Source of the DNA: Blastocystis sp. Blastoise
Lineage: Eukaryota > Sar > Bigyra > Opalinata > Blastocystidae
Reading direction: 5' to 3'
Assembly: GCA_039096225.1 (NCBI GenBank)
Contig: JBBPEB010000014.1
Coordinates: 434,001-498,000 of the forward strand
DNA length: 64,000 nt
Shown: positions 49,889 through 64,000 of the stretch, in pieces
Position numbering within the stretch: position 1 is the first letter of the stretch
How the letters are laid out: every line of letters starts with the position of its first letter
Notes under the pieces: model-generated
Seen by the model: the letters and a program-made list of their open reading frames with translations, nothing else
Databases searched by the model: none
What the model was told of the DNA's origin: nothing
Made by a program: the position numbers and the translations under genes

Positions 49889-51497
49889 TTATTCTCTACC
49901 CCATACTTCATAATCAACTACTCTGAAATTATTTTTGGAACTCTCATCATTAGTATTGACAAATAACGCTTTCTTTTGAATCGTATTATATTCTCCAAAA
50001 GATATAGCATTACAATATGAATTCTTATTACTTTGACATTGATCGGATATAGCGATATCAGCTCCACAACCAAATGTTGGACCATTATGAGCATCACAAT
50101 ATATACTACGTTTTTTAAAGGTAGAGATAAAATCATATTTAGTTGGAGGAATATTATGTTCATTAGTTAATGTGAATAGAAATTCTTTTGAATAAGGTTT
50201 CCAACCTATATAAACATAATTTATATAATTCAGATTATTATATAAATAGATAACATACTATTAGTACAATTCCAACTTTGATCTGTATATCCTCCAAATA
50301 TATTAATATGATTATTATGACCTAGATGTTTGATTATAGTTACTGTTTCTCCTTTATTATCGCAATATTTATGAAACTGAAGTGCAGAATAATGTTGTTC
50401 ACTTGCTCTATATATATAAAATAATTAATTATATATATGAATAATGAAAAAAAGAAGATTTACCTATATAGTAATTTCCATGTTTTATCTTTTCCTAGCC
50501 AATTCATTAAAGGTAATGAATACTTCTGAATTGTAACGATTCTTGAATTTTTAAAAACACTAGGCTTTCCCATAAATACTGAATTATAGATATTTTCTCC
50601 ATAGGACCCAAAAACACTTTTCAATTCATTTTTAAATAAGTTTTTGTTCATAGCATTTAGATCCCTTTCATTACAAGAAATAGATCTTGTTTGTATATAC
50701 TCATATATATATTGAATATAATCATATTTCATATCCATAAAGTATATATTTTTATTTCTATCATAATCTACAAATCCTGAATCATATTTATTTATAAAAA
50801 TATCCCATATATAATTCATTTTCAAATAATCACTTAATATAGAGTCTTCATATGAATTAATCAATAAAACAACAGGGTATCCTTCTTCATATTTCTTTTT
50901 TTTTGCACGTTGTTCACGAATAGATATCCATTCTGCAGGAAGAGGTAAATTACAAAATTCTATTAATTCCAATAATTCTAATTGATCATTATATTCAAAT
51001 TCATCTATATTCAATTTCTTTCCATTCAAATAATCTAAAAAATAATATATACATACATCACTTCCTTCATAATCTAAATAAATAGAACCATCTGTTGTTC
51101 TAATATCATCAATATATTGCTCATAAATATAAGAACCTCTCAGAGATTCTATAACTCTCTTTGATAATCGGAACACAGGACTTGTATTTGAAAAACGAAT
51201 TAATTCCATCTCATCATCATGACTCAATTCATTAATATACTTTCTTTTGCTTCTAAAGGATATTCTCGTATCATTATCAATATTTTTCTGACTTTCTTGT
51301 GAAGAACTGTTTGTCGTATCTCCATTCATTTGAATAAAATCATCAGTTATTATCTTTGAAAGAATCTCAATACTTTGAGAAGAATGGATTCCATAATCCA
51401 ATATCGCAGAAAGAACTTTCATACTCTCCTGTAATAAATCTTTATAGATACTAGTACTTTCTTTCAATCTATTTGCTCTCTCTATATTATATACCAT
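49889..51497 (-). CDS. BTB(T1)-TLDc domain protein
   Basis: The start ATG at 51497 (MVYNIERANRLKES). A helical N-terminus is followed by two BTB/T1-like units. The first is RGSYIYEQYIDDIRTTDGSIYLDYEGSDVCIYYFLDYLN with LLELIEFCNLPLPAEW (about 51150-50930). The second is MNYIWDIFINKYDSGFVDYDRNKNIYFMDMKYDYIQYIYEYIQ (about 50830-50700). The TLDc-like domain spans three exons: KTWKLLYRASEQHYSALQFHKYCDNKGETVTIIK, then NIFGGYTDQSWN, then EFLFTLTN...PTKYDF, GPTFGCGADIAIS and DYEVWGRE (stop 49891-49889). The joins at about 50463/50406 and 50259/50207 are GT-AG and in phase. BTB-TLDc proteins are common in amoeboid protists; TLDc units elsewhere bind the V-ATPase or protect from oxidants. The role here is unknown. 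Confidence 0.82.
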
Positions 51498-51773
51498 TTC
51501 TATATTAGAATAAAGTTCTTTTACAAAGAATCAATCTAGATATAGTTCATTCTTTTATTAACAAAAAAATAGAATTACCACGAACAGAATCGTTTTTTGA
51601 CCTCAAAAAATAAATTTTCCAAAAAGAAAAGTCATAACAAGCCTGAATAATAGAATATTTTTCATGGAATTTCATCTATTCATGCGTTAAGAATGAAAAA
51701 TAATCGTAGAACAAAGAAATACAAAAAATATATATATTTTTGTATATTATTTCTTTAGAATAGATAATTCTTC
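51498..51773. promoter_or_regulatory. divergent promoter region, BTB-TLDc / HslV
   Basis: 276 bases between divergent starts, A/T-rich with an AAAAAATATATATATTTTTGTATA stretch (split here as A-run, TA-run, T-run, about 51722-51748) just before HslV. No specific motif. Confidence 0.4.
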
Positions 51774-52777
51774 ATGTTTAATACTCTTATCAAAAACACA
51801 AAGCCTTGGGCTACTCAATTGATTCGTTTCTCAAGTACTGAACACCCATTATTCTGGGTAGGTGCAAATGAAGCGGTATGAATTAATGCTATTTTTATCT
51901 GATTCATAGTGTAATGGTCTTCATGCAACGACTATATTATCAATTCGTAGAAAAGATAAAGTTATTATGATTGGTGATGGTCAAGTCTCTTTAGGTTCTA
52001 CAGTTGCAAAACCAAATGCTATTAAAGTAAGAAAACTAAAGAATAACATTTTAGCTGGATTTGCTGGAGGTGCTGCAGATGCTATAACGTTACTTGATAA
52101 ACTAGAAATTATGCTTGATCAATATTCTGGTCAGATGAAAAGAGCTTGTGCTGAATTAGCAAAATTGTGGAGAACAGATCCATCCTATCAAAAACTTGAA
52201 GTATTTTTTTTTTTGAACTAATTTAAAATAATATTTTTAATTAATATATAATATTTATTTAATTCTTCTATTAATATTTTTAATAATAATAATAGTATTT
52301 GTTATTGAATTCTAGGCAGTTTTATTAATTAGTGATAAAACAGATACTTTAACTATTTCTGGAAATGGAGAATGTCTTGATCCTATTGATGGAGTTGTGG
52401 GTATATATATATATATATATATTATTCTTTATATATATAAATATAATATTCATAAATATATACTAAACTATATATAAATATAGCTATTGGTTCAGGTGGT
52501 GGTTATGCATTAGGTATTGCATATATAATTATTTATAGTTTATTTAATATATCTATTATTATTTTGATTATGATTATGATTATTATACTAATGATAAATA
52601 TTCTGTAGCTGCTGCTAAGGCACTTATAGATACAGATATGCCCTTAGAAGAAGTGGCTAGAAAAGCTATGAATATAGCTGCTGATATTTGCATGTATATA
52701 TATATATTATATATATCATATTTATACTTAAATATAGATATACAAATCACAACTTTACTATGGAAAAATTAGAATAA
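51774..52777 (+). CDS. hslV: HslV (ClpQ) peptidase, mitochondrial type
   Basis: Threonine peptidase of the HslUV protease, a proteasome-like double hexamer that degrades substrates fed by HslU. Exons are 51774-51875, 51910-52200, 52316-52400, 52484-52513, 52609-52693 and 52738-52777; all are GT-AG and in phase, giving about 210 residues. The N-terminus ([20 protein letters not shown]) is basic and hydroxyl-rich, like a mitochondrial presequence. Mature HslV begins at the Thr of [20 protein letters not shown]. Further family motifs are [74 protein letters not shown] and [15 protein letters not shown]. Cleavage would be just before ATTILS. HslU is not in this window. Confidence 0.95.
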
Positions 52778-52922
52778 TTATAAGCAAAAAAAAAATGTTG
52801 TATATATTTTAGTTGATTCTATTTCTATATCCTTCTTTGTCATATAAAATGTTGTTGTTTTATTTATTTTATTCGTATTATATTCAAAGAGTTCAACTCA
52901 ACGAATCAATATATCAATATTA

Positions 52923-53459
52923 TCATTCATCCCTTTTAACATCATGGTGATGATTATGATGCTTATGTTTATGACTCTATAAAAAACAAAAAAAAGTAAA
53001 TGAAAATGAATTAGAAAAATACAGTTGTTGAATGATGTATATCATCAGTGGAGACACTATACGATTGATGTCTATGATGTCTATGACCATTGGAATGACT
53101 ATAATGAATTATTAGATTATAAAGAAATAAATTATGGAACATTATCTAATTAATTGCAAAAGAATGACATACTGACACTTTTTGTTTGTGTTTTCTGATT
53201 TCTCATCATCTATCTCTTCATCACTACTACTACTGATTGGAGCAATACCTAATACTTTGTCGGCATCCATCTGTGTCCGACTAGATTTCCTATGTAAAGC
53301 TTTTTCTCGAGCTAATCGTTGTGCCTATTCATTTTTGAACATAAATTAAAGAAACAAATCATAAAAATGTATATCAACTTAACTAAATACTTCTCGATAT
53401 TGCTTTGTCGCTTCTACAAGATCTATTTCATAATCTTTTAATGGCTTTTCTTCACTCAT
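52923..53459 (-). CDS. small charged protein with His-rich tail, unknown
   Basis: The start ATG at 53459 (MSEEKPLKDYEIDLVEATKQYRE) joins by GT-AG to AQRLAREKALHRKSSRTQMD, then ADKVLGIAPISSSSDEEIDD. Two further short exons give HSNGHRHHRHQSYSVSTDDI and SHKHKHHNHHHDVKRDE (stop 52925-52923). It is about 115 residues, hydrophilic, with an N-terminal helix, an acidic Ser cluster that looks like a CK2 site, and about 14 His near the C-terminus that could bind metal. No family recognised. It sits 145 bases from the HslV stop in convergent orientation. Confidence 0.6.
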
Positions 53460-53755
53460 TGTCTTATTAGTTTTCCTTTCTCGAAAAATCAAGAAATAAA
53501 TTATTATGTAGCAGTCATAATTTTATTGTTCTTTGCTGTTTATTGTTTTCTATATTACTGGGATGGTTTTCTGATAAGTTTTATGTATTTTTTAAATCAA
53601 AATATACACTTTTAGTGAAAAATGAGTAAAATTATATAAAATTATAAAATAAAATCAAGTTCAATGTATGCAAAACAAAAAGTATAGAACATATGTTCGA
53701 TTATAAAATAATAAATTTATTTAGAAGAGAAAAAAATAAATATATACAACAACAT

Positions 53756-54926
53756 TTAGTACATTTCAGCCATCATCAAGAGTACAAGAGTAGACCATCC
53801 AGTAAATGGGTGAACTCCTTTTCCACTACCTGTTTCACTATTATAACTTTCCCAAACAAATCCAGTTTTTTCATATTGTGAAATAACATTATTAATGATA
53901 TTTTGTCTCAGTGAAGTATATATTTCTTTACATCTTTCTTGTTGATATCCTTCTTCTTTCATATATTTAGTATTTAGAATTCGAAGAACAAGATAATTAA
54001 TATTAATCCAAACACTTCCTCTCCAGTAATTCTCATCAGTCCCATAGTAAGCAGAAGAAATAGATAAAGAACGAATACCAAAAGAACTCCATAACTATAT
54101 ATATTATTTAATTTTAGAATAATACTAAATAAGATACATTATAGATAATATATATCGTTCTAAAAAGAGTTATTTAAAAAAAAATGAATATAATTATAGG
54201 AAATGTAAAGATAATTTAAAAAAAAAACTAGAGAAATAGTATTTATAACTGTAACAATAAATATAAAGTATTATTTATGATGACAATACTGTATATATAT
54301 TTAGAAAACATATAATATGATATATAAAATATATAATATAGGAAGAGTATTATTATTGATAATAATAATTATATACTATATGAGGATTTGTGAGATCATC
54401 AAGGATATATTGAAGATGAGGAGAAGAGGGAGATATATACCCGAATAAGAAGGGGAATAGAGACACGTATCCTTTCTGATTATTGTAACCTAATAATAGG
54501 ATCATTATAATGAAGAATAATTAGTAGAATAATATAAAGATAAAAGAATAATTTTAAAAAGATATTTTTTATTGATTCTTAATAATAAAAAAAACAGTAT
54601 TACTATAAAATAATAATTATAAACAATAATAATAAATCAATAGAATAATCAAACAATACCATAAATATATTCTTTCGTATTATTATTCCATCTCATCGCT
54701 CCTATATCTGTATATATATGATGTTCTTCATCCCAATAATGCTCTATAGTATTCTTTAACTTTGTCATATAGTCCGTTAAAATCTCTCGATCCCCCATAT
54801 CTGGAGGGTTCAAATTCATTAATGAATCTAATGTTTCTCCCATATATATAGTCCATATCAATAAATCTATTTGACCTTCCCCGCGGGTAACAATCTTGTG
54901 ACGTGGATAATCATCAATACCTATAA

Positions 54927-54977
<51 letters not shown>

Positions 54978-56294
54978 CATAATACTTACAAGAAACATAA
55001 ACAAAATATATAAAATAAATAAAAAACTATTGCTATTTCATAATGAATGTATAAAATATATCTAATTATATATATATGTACCACTAGAAAGACAGTGTTT
55101 TTCTGTTCGACTTTTCCATCGATAACGATATTGGAATTGTTGTTTATATGCTTCTTCTCCCTCTTTCCATTCTTCCTGTTGAGTACTATTAAACCAATCA
55201 AACCACGAAGTTATAGAGGGAAGGAGGGACGATACGCGGGAACTAAGTGAAACAATATCTTCTGTGTCTTCTATATATAACAGAATTAAGTTGATTATTA
55301 TTATTATTATATTTTTTTTTATTATTATTATATTCGTTTTTATTATTATTATATTTGTTTCTATTATTATTATATTTAAATTATATTTATCATTCATTTT
55401 AATATAATTGTTAAGAAGATTATAATCATAAAAAAAAATAAAATAAATATTCTTTGAATAATAGAGAATATTCTACAACTATATATATATACCAAATTCA
55501 ATATCAATTTGTTCATTCATTGGATCTTTAAGTTGTTTCTTTTGAATATAATTATATATATACTGAAGAGGAAGAAGAAGAGTAGGAGGATTCGCAATAT
55601 CCATCGACTATATATATATTATTGTTATTCAGATATATAGATGAATGATGATATTTATTATAATATCAAATAGAATATTAATAAACAATGTCATATTTAT
55701 ATGTCATGAAATATATTTAGAATAAATACTATACTCTACACAAATCTCATCTTATATATATTTATAAAATAAATATGTAATAATAATTGAATATATATAT
55801 ATACTTGAGGTATGAATTGAGATGGGACTTTGCTTCGACTTTCATTTCCTAAGATTTGTTCTCGTTCTATATATCCCTATAATTGAAGAACATGAATAAT
55901 AGTAATATATTTTGAAATTATCATTTTTAAATAATAATAATTATAAAAACTTTATAAAAACTCAATAGATAATAATCCATGAAAAAATGTTAGAAATGAT
56001 ATAGATATATATTTGAAATCAATGAATATATAGAGAGTTGATTAATATAAATAAAACTCTAATAACAAACTTATATATATATATAAATGAATATACATTA
56101 CTATATATTCTTTGAAACCAACTAGTGAGTATATCAGTACATAAAGAGACATCCCAGCGACAAGTAACAAGAAGATGGAATCCTTCATCCCAAAGGAATC
56201 CCCGTGGGAAAAAAGAACGAGAAGGAACATGAGTATATAAGTGACCTTAATAATATAAAAAATTAATGAATAGTTTATTGATGAGTATATATAA

Positions 56295-56325
<31 letters not shown>

Positions 56326-57236
56326 TAAATATATATATAAATATATATATAAATATATATACCATAATCAGTGTACATATTTTGACCCTCTTCATTTTTC
56401 AGAACAGTATTCCCATTAAACCATCCAATCCCTCCTAAAAGATTCGATAACATATGGCGGGCAACATATATTTGGCGGTCACTAAATAAAGATCCTTTTA
56501 AACCAAACTTAAATTCAAATTGATCCTTAAATAAAATAGCTATAGAAAATAAATCAATAAATGTATATGTATATATAATAATAAAAAGCAACTAATTAAG
56601 ATAATTAGTTTATATATACAGGCTTCTTCTAGTTTTTCAGTAAGTTGTTCTCCTGAATATTCTGTTACGAACTGTTTAATTTCTTGAGGGACTTCAGGTG
56701 TTGTAAAGAATGATGATAATGATGACGATGTAGCTATATTTCTAGTAAATATATAATCTACAGAGAAAGGTAACTATATATATATATAAAATAATAATAT
56801 TATGAATATCATTTTCTTCATATTTATAATTGAAAGCATTAAATATAAATTATATGATAATAATATATATAATTAACTTACTGTTAATACTTTTTGAATA
56901 GCAATTAAATTATCTCCAGATTGAACAGAATTCGAAAGAAGTGGAATTGTAGGGTGGAATATAGGAGACATATTGTCCTTTGGAAGATTATCACTAATTA
57001 TATATATATAATTTATATATTATTAAGTATTTAATAAAGGATTAATACAAAATAATAATAATAATAATAATAATATATATATATATATATACATTTGTTG
57101 AGCACGTTGATATTCCTGTTGACGATGCTGAAATGATAATTGAAGAGATTCTTTTAAAGCATTCTTTATATAACTATATATATTATAATAAACAATATTC
57201 ATTTAGTTATAATTATTTATCTTTAATAAAGAATAA

Positions 57237-57282
<46 letters not shown>

Positions 57283-58158
57283 TAAATAAATATATAATCT
57301 CCTGCTTTCCAGAAGTTTTCTCGTTTATCGATACGAGTAGTATATACATGTGTATTCTTACATTCTTCACAAGCAGGAAGAGGAATAAACTTGGTTTTTC
57401 CTATTGTTAACTTGGTATTATGAGTGATAACATCTGTAGGAGATATATTAGTCTTATTCATGGGGATAATCAATTTTATACTACCTAAATCATCAGAAGT
57501 CATGGAAATATCAACGTCGCCTTCAATTCCCTATATATATATAGTAAAGTGAAGCTAATTAAATTGTATTATATTAATTTATTAAAAGCATATAAAAATA
57601 TCAAGAATAGATAATAAAAAATAATATATATAAATTATAAAGCGAATTAATTTATTAAAAACATATTAATTTATAAAAACTTAAATGAACAAACAAATTA
57701 AAAAAACATACATTATGTCTTTGGAACAAAGATAATGAAGGGACTTTTATATTTGAATTTTTACCATCAACAACCATATAATAAATCAATGTGATATTTG
57801 TTTTAGTAGTAATACTTTTAAGTGATTTGCCAGTGACACGTAACGACCAATTTGTATCGTTTTTCTTTAAGAAATAAGTTTTCAAAACAACTTTATTTTC
57901 CTTATCATAGAAATTCTGATAACCATAATCTTTACCATTATATTCTACCCATCCCCAACGTTTTATATGATCTTCATCTCTACATTCATGTCGACACTTA
58001 TCTAAAGAATCACCTTGCATCCACATAAGTCCAGACATATGAGACACATCATTCATTGTTCGTGTTCCAAAATAAAGATTAGGTCTAAATACCAACTTAT
58101 CACTCTCACCAACAACTAATGTAACAAGAATGAAAAGTATCAAATCCTTAATGAACAT
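53756..58158 (-). CDS. MOGS: mannosyl-oligosaccharide glucosidase (glucosidase I, GH63)
   Basis: An ER-lumenal enzyme that removes the outermost glucose from Glc3Man9GlcNAc2 on new glycoproteins. The start ATG at 58158 begins a cleavable or anchoring hydrophobic segment ([19 protein letters not shown]). [20 protein letters not shown] then LMWMQG is the classic glucosidase I start. Later motifs are WLDGN-free but clear: [13 protein letters not shown]-like (56215-56170), [21 protein letters not shown] (about 55875-55810), [20 protein letters not shown] (about 54050-53985) and [19 protein letters not shown] at the C-terminus (stop 53758-53756). The conserved acid residues of the (alpha/alpha)6 barrel (Asp in LWDEGF, Glu in EREQILG) are present. 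About a dozen introns are A/T-filled; some edges are approximate. It lies head to head with the Golgi gene SYS1. Confidence 0.9.
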
Positions 58159-58501
58159 TATTTAGCTATAAATTCAACTTTTATCAAATAACAACGATTC
58201 TTATCATATTAACACTGGAAGTTTGAAAAAAATCTATAAAAAAAACATTTCTCCATATTTATAATTGACTGAAGTCTTCTGAAAATGAACAAATTATAAA
58301 CCAATGAAAAGATTCATTTACTGAACACATTTCTTTTGCTTATTACCATACTGATTCCTAATAAGTTGCTAGGAAATTTCTTTGATTTCAATAAGCAAAA
58401 AAAGACTAAACAGAAAAGTTTGCTTTTATTGTTATATAACTATTCAAGTTTATATTCAATTATACATATTCAAAGATTCTATTAATCAATATATATAAGC
58501 A
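58159..58501. promoter_or_regulatory. divergent promoter region, MOGS / SYS1
   Basis: 343 bases between the start codons of two secretory-pathway genes. No distinct motif beyond A/T-rich sequence. Confidence 0.45.
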
Positions 58502-59149
58502 ATGGCTGTATATGGGAAAGATATTTGGGATCCTTTTCTTATTGTTTTTCAAATTGCTGCTTTACAAGTATTTTCATTCTTTATTCATATAGTATTCACA
58601 ATGTCTACAGAGTTGGTTTTACTTCTTTTGGACATTAGCACATGCCTTTGTTGTTTTCGTGTTGCATATGGTTAATTATCCTATTATTGATATATTATTT
58701 GGTGATTGGGTATATATTTCTATTTTATTTAAGTCTTTCTGTACCCTGTTTAAATAGAAATCACTATCGAAAATATCATTTTAGTTTTACATGTTCGAAA
58801 TCAGTGGATATATTATAAGCGTTGAACTCTTCTTTTCCTGTAATATGATGTATACGATTATTATATATCATATAAAATATTATTCTAACTTATTTTGAAT
58901 TATTGATATATACATAATTTTTAGTGCTGTAATTGCTGTGAATATAGTCGAACGATCTAAAAAGATCCTTGATTTTATATCTACAATGTTTATTATTCAT
59001 CTTCTATTATGTTGGTATTTTCATGTATGTTTATTTTATTATTATTATTATTATAATTATTATTATTATTATGTTTTTATTTATTATTGTAATAAAAATA
59101 TATTATTATGTTTTTATTTATTATTGTAATTATAAATATATTATTATTA

Positions 59150-59180
<31 letters not shown>

Positions 59181-59184
59181 TTTA

Positions 59185-59260
<76 letters not shown>

Positions 59261-59656
59261 TAGGGTATTCCAGATAATTGGAGTTGGTGGATTATTTTTT
59301 TTGTTTCCTTCTTATATACAACATATACAGGTATATATATATAATATTCAATTAAATAAAAATTCTATTCCATAAAGAATGAATATATTATTATTATGTA
59401 TTTTATGATTATTACTACATATATATCTATAGCGGAGACATTTTGTATTCATCGTGAATTAGAAGATATATATGTTCAGGATATAGAGCAGCGACCTGTT
59501 CATATTACTATACCTAATCATAATGACGATACTCCAAATACAAATATCCATAATCAAGAAGATGAAGAAGATCAACATATTGTTATTATTAAGAAAACAA
59601 AAAAAGATGAAAAATCACCCATAAATATAAATCTATCTCCTAAAATACCAAACTAA
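58502..59656 (+). CDS. SYS1: SYS1 homologue, Golgi membrane protein
   Basis: SYS1 is a four-TM trans-Golgi protein that receives ARFRP1/ARL3 and so directs ARL1 and golgin recruitment. The start ATG is at 58502 (MAVYGKDIWDPFLIVFQIAALQ, close to human 'YVWDPLLILSQI'). Later exons give SWFYFFWTLAHAFVVFVLHM, then ISGYIISVELFFS. The rest gives AVIAVNIVERSKKILDFISTMFIIHLLLCWYFH, matching 'RRGKQCLDFTVTVHFFHLLGCW', and GIPDNWSWWIIFFVSFLYTT with ELEDIYV as the end of the last helix. The C-terminus is a longer acidic/polar tail than usual (DIEQRPVHITIPNHNDDTPN and onward). Stop 59654-59656. One intron is largely an (ATT)n array. Confidence 0.88.
59138..59262. repeat. (ATT)n microsatellite in SYS1 intron
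   Basis: About 35-40 ATT units ending at the acceptor CTAG|GGTATTCC. Confidence 0.85.
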
Positions 59657-59688
59657 TTATGCTTTTTTTTTACTTTATTAGATTTATA

Positions 59689-59720
<32 letters not shown>

Positions 59721-60051
59721 GAATGAGTTTTATTTCTTATTTCATGTGTATTTTTATTCTTATTATCTTCATATACTTAATACACATTCTATTTGTGTAC
59801 ATATATGTTTTTTTTTTCTTCTTTTCTTGTTTAATTGAACTTTATTATTTTCATGCCCTTTATATTGTGTTTGTTATATCTACATAATAATCAAATAAAC
59901 AAAAACATATATTTTCTTTTTAAAAACAACTTACATGTTATAATTATATACTATATATATTTTTGAAAAATATAAAATAATTATATCAAAGAAAATATAT
60001 ATATATTCTAATTGTTTAATTAAGATAAAATAAAAAGAATAGTTAACTGTT
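59657..60051. other. convergent intergenic region
   Basis: 395 bases between the SYS1 and protease stop codons, T-rich then A-rich. No gene seen. Confidence 0.55.
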
Positions 60052-62827
<2,776 letters not shown>

Positions 62828-63856
62828 TTGTAATAAAAACAAACAAAAAAATGATGATATTTCTAAAAGAGAATAAAACACAGACGATGTATCTGTCATT
62901 CATAAGGATCCATGTTGACCCATTAATGTGTAGAAAGGGTCCACAATTTCTATCCCTTATAAGATGCATCAGAAAAACCGAATTCTATACAAATCCTATT
63001 GGTCAACTATCTGAAGGTAATCCATATTTCTTCGAGAATAATTGTATCTCTTACCCAAATTCTCTTTATTTTGGGTACCTTTCTCTTATTATTGTTCTTT
63101 TTTCAAAAGATTTTCTTTCTCTTTTTCTTTCATCACTTCTTCACAACAATTTTTTCGAAAGTTCTCACATCCTCTTAAGTATGTAATTATCTATGCAACA
63201 TTTAAAAAGAATAAGTGAAGGATGAATAATGATAAAAATATGAAATTTGTTGTGTTTTTCTCACATTTTTTGTTTATTTATTTAGATCTATTCATTATTT
63301 GATATTGAGAATGCAGAAGGCTTTGTATCTATATCTATCAATAATCATTTTTTTATTCATTTCTACTTTTTACTTGGAATTCCCCGTAATTTGCGTTGAA
63401 TCTTCTTTAATGATTCATATTTATTGACTCTTCTTCACACACTATGTTTCTACATATGATACATTATCTTATTTGATAGAGAACATCACTTTATTTCTTT
63501 TCATCACCCACTTTTAAAGTATTTATCAAAATTCAATTAGTGAAATCAATCTTTAAACAATGATACTTCTTATACACTCCTGAATTTAATAAGAATATAA
63601 AGTAATCGTTCACTTTAAATTATTTATCCTGTCTTTATTCTATATAGGCAAATCCATTGTTTTACTTTTTTTTCTGAACCTAATGAATTTAAAAAAGTGA
63701 TTGAAACAGTTCAAAACTCTTCATAGTAACACATTTCTCATTGTTAAAGCCTTGAGGAAGTTTATAAATATATCTCATGATGCTTTCTCTACCTTATAAG
63801 TGATTATTTATTGATAGATCAAATTAAATTCTAACTATTTCAGGTCATTCATAGAA
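62828..63856. other. intergenic region at the right end
   Basis: About 1 kb, pyrimidine-rich around 63050-63180. A 122-codon plus-strand frame (62818-63186) overlaps the protease 5' end antisense, is not repetitive, but resembles nothing known and I do not call it. Confidence 0.4.
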
Positions 63857-64000
63857 ATGACTGTATTTCTTCAAGCTCGTAATAAAACACCTTATATTCA
63901 TGATGCATTACTGTATACACTAGGTTCTTATGTATACATATGCATAAATTCTTAGAATACTCTTCCATTTTTAAAAAGAACTTCATAAATTTTTATTCAG
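63857..64000 (+). CDS. possible 5' end of a gene cut by the window edge
   Basis: ATG at 63857 opens MTVFLQARNKTPYIHDALLY, then TLGSY. A GT-AG intron could follow (GTATAC...TTCTTAG, about 63932-63954) but the next bases give a stop after eleven codons unless another intron begins. No family is recognised from 25 residues. Confidence 0.25.

Overview
This is a nuclear segment from a very AT-rich, intron-dense eukaryote. Genes carry up to a dozen introns. Most introns start GTATAT/GTATGT and end TATAG, and they are packed with A/T microsatellites. Long Asn, Ser and acidic runs interrupt several proteins. A complex I subunit, a mitochondrial-type HslV protease and a full set of ER/Golgi glycoprotein genes point to an aerobic protist with an ordinary secretory pathway. 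Poly-Asn runs, a TALE homeodomain, BTB-TLDc and a 26/29-kDa-type cathepsin would fit an amoebozoan-like lineage, but the sequence alone does not settle the organism. I count 18 well or fairly supported genes on both strands, plus one possible gene start cut by the right edge.

Layout. 0.1-3.1 kb (+): ABCF3/GCN20-type ATPase. 3.9-7.4 kb (-): UBE2J/UBC6-type tail-anchored ubiquitin-conjugating enzyme with a giant spacer. 7.6-8.7 kb (+): IMPACT/YIH1. 9.2-12.3 kb (-): probable TFIIIC90-like protein. 12.9-15.2 kb (-): TMEM161-like membrane protein. 15.5-15.8 kb (+): complex I ESSS/NDUFB11. 16.5-19.0 kb (-): GT61-like glycosyltransferase. 19.9-22.5 kb (-): pseudokinase. 22.5-24.8 kb: no recognisable gene. 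24.9-31.7 kb (-): EDEM-type mannosidase with an N-terminal MRH lectin-like domain and a PA domain. 32.5-38.1 kb (+): SANT/Myb protein with an AT-hook. 38.9-40.4 kb (+): four-TM protein. 41.0-45.2 kb (-): TALE homeodomain protein. 45.8-47.6 kb (+): YqjM-type flavin oxidoreductase. 48.1-49.4 kb (+): eEF1B beta. 49.9-51.5 kb (-): BTB-TLDc protein. 51.8-52.8 kb (+): HslV. 52.9-53.5 kb (-): small unknown. 53.8-58.2 kb (-): glucosidase I. 58.5-59.7 kb (+): SYS1. 60.1-62.8 kb (-): cathepsin of the 26/29-kDa type.

How they relate. Three genes serve ER glycoprotein quality control: glucosidase I trims new N-glycans, the EDEM-type mannosidase marks misfolded proteins, and UBE2J is the membrane-anchored E2 of ER-associated degradation. 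SYS1 and the GT61-like enzyme act in the Golgi. ABCF3/GCN20 and IMPACT are both GCN1-binding regulators of the GCN2 stress pathway. eEF1B works in elongation and the TFIIIC-like protein in Pol III transcription. Several divergent pairs share short upstream regions.

The most notable observations are: (1) an MRH-GH47-PA architecture in the EDEM gene; (2) a group of introns whose removal in frame is incompatible with GT-AG, several of them bounded by direct repeats, including a perfect 18-bp repeat in eEF1B; (3) a UBE2J with about 650-700 residues inserted before its membrane tail; (4) a kinase lacking the HRD and DFG aspartates; and (5) a GC-rich CCCGCGG word recurring in different reading frames of glycan-processing genes.
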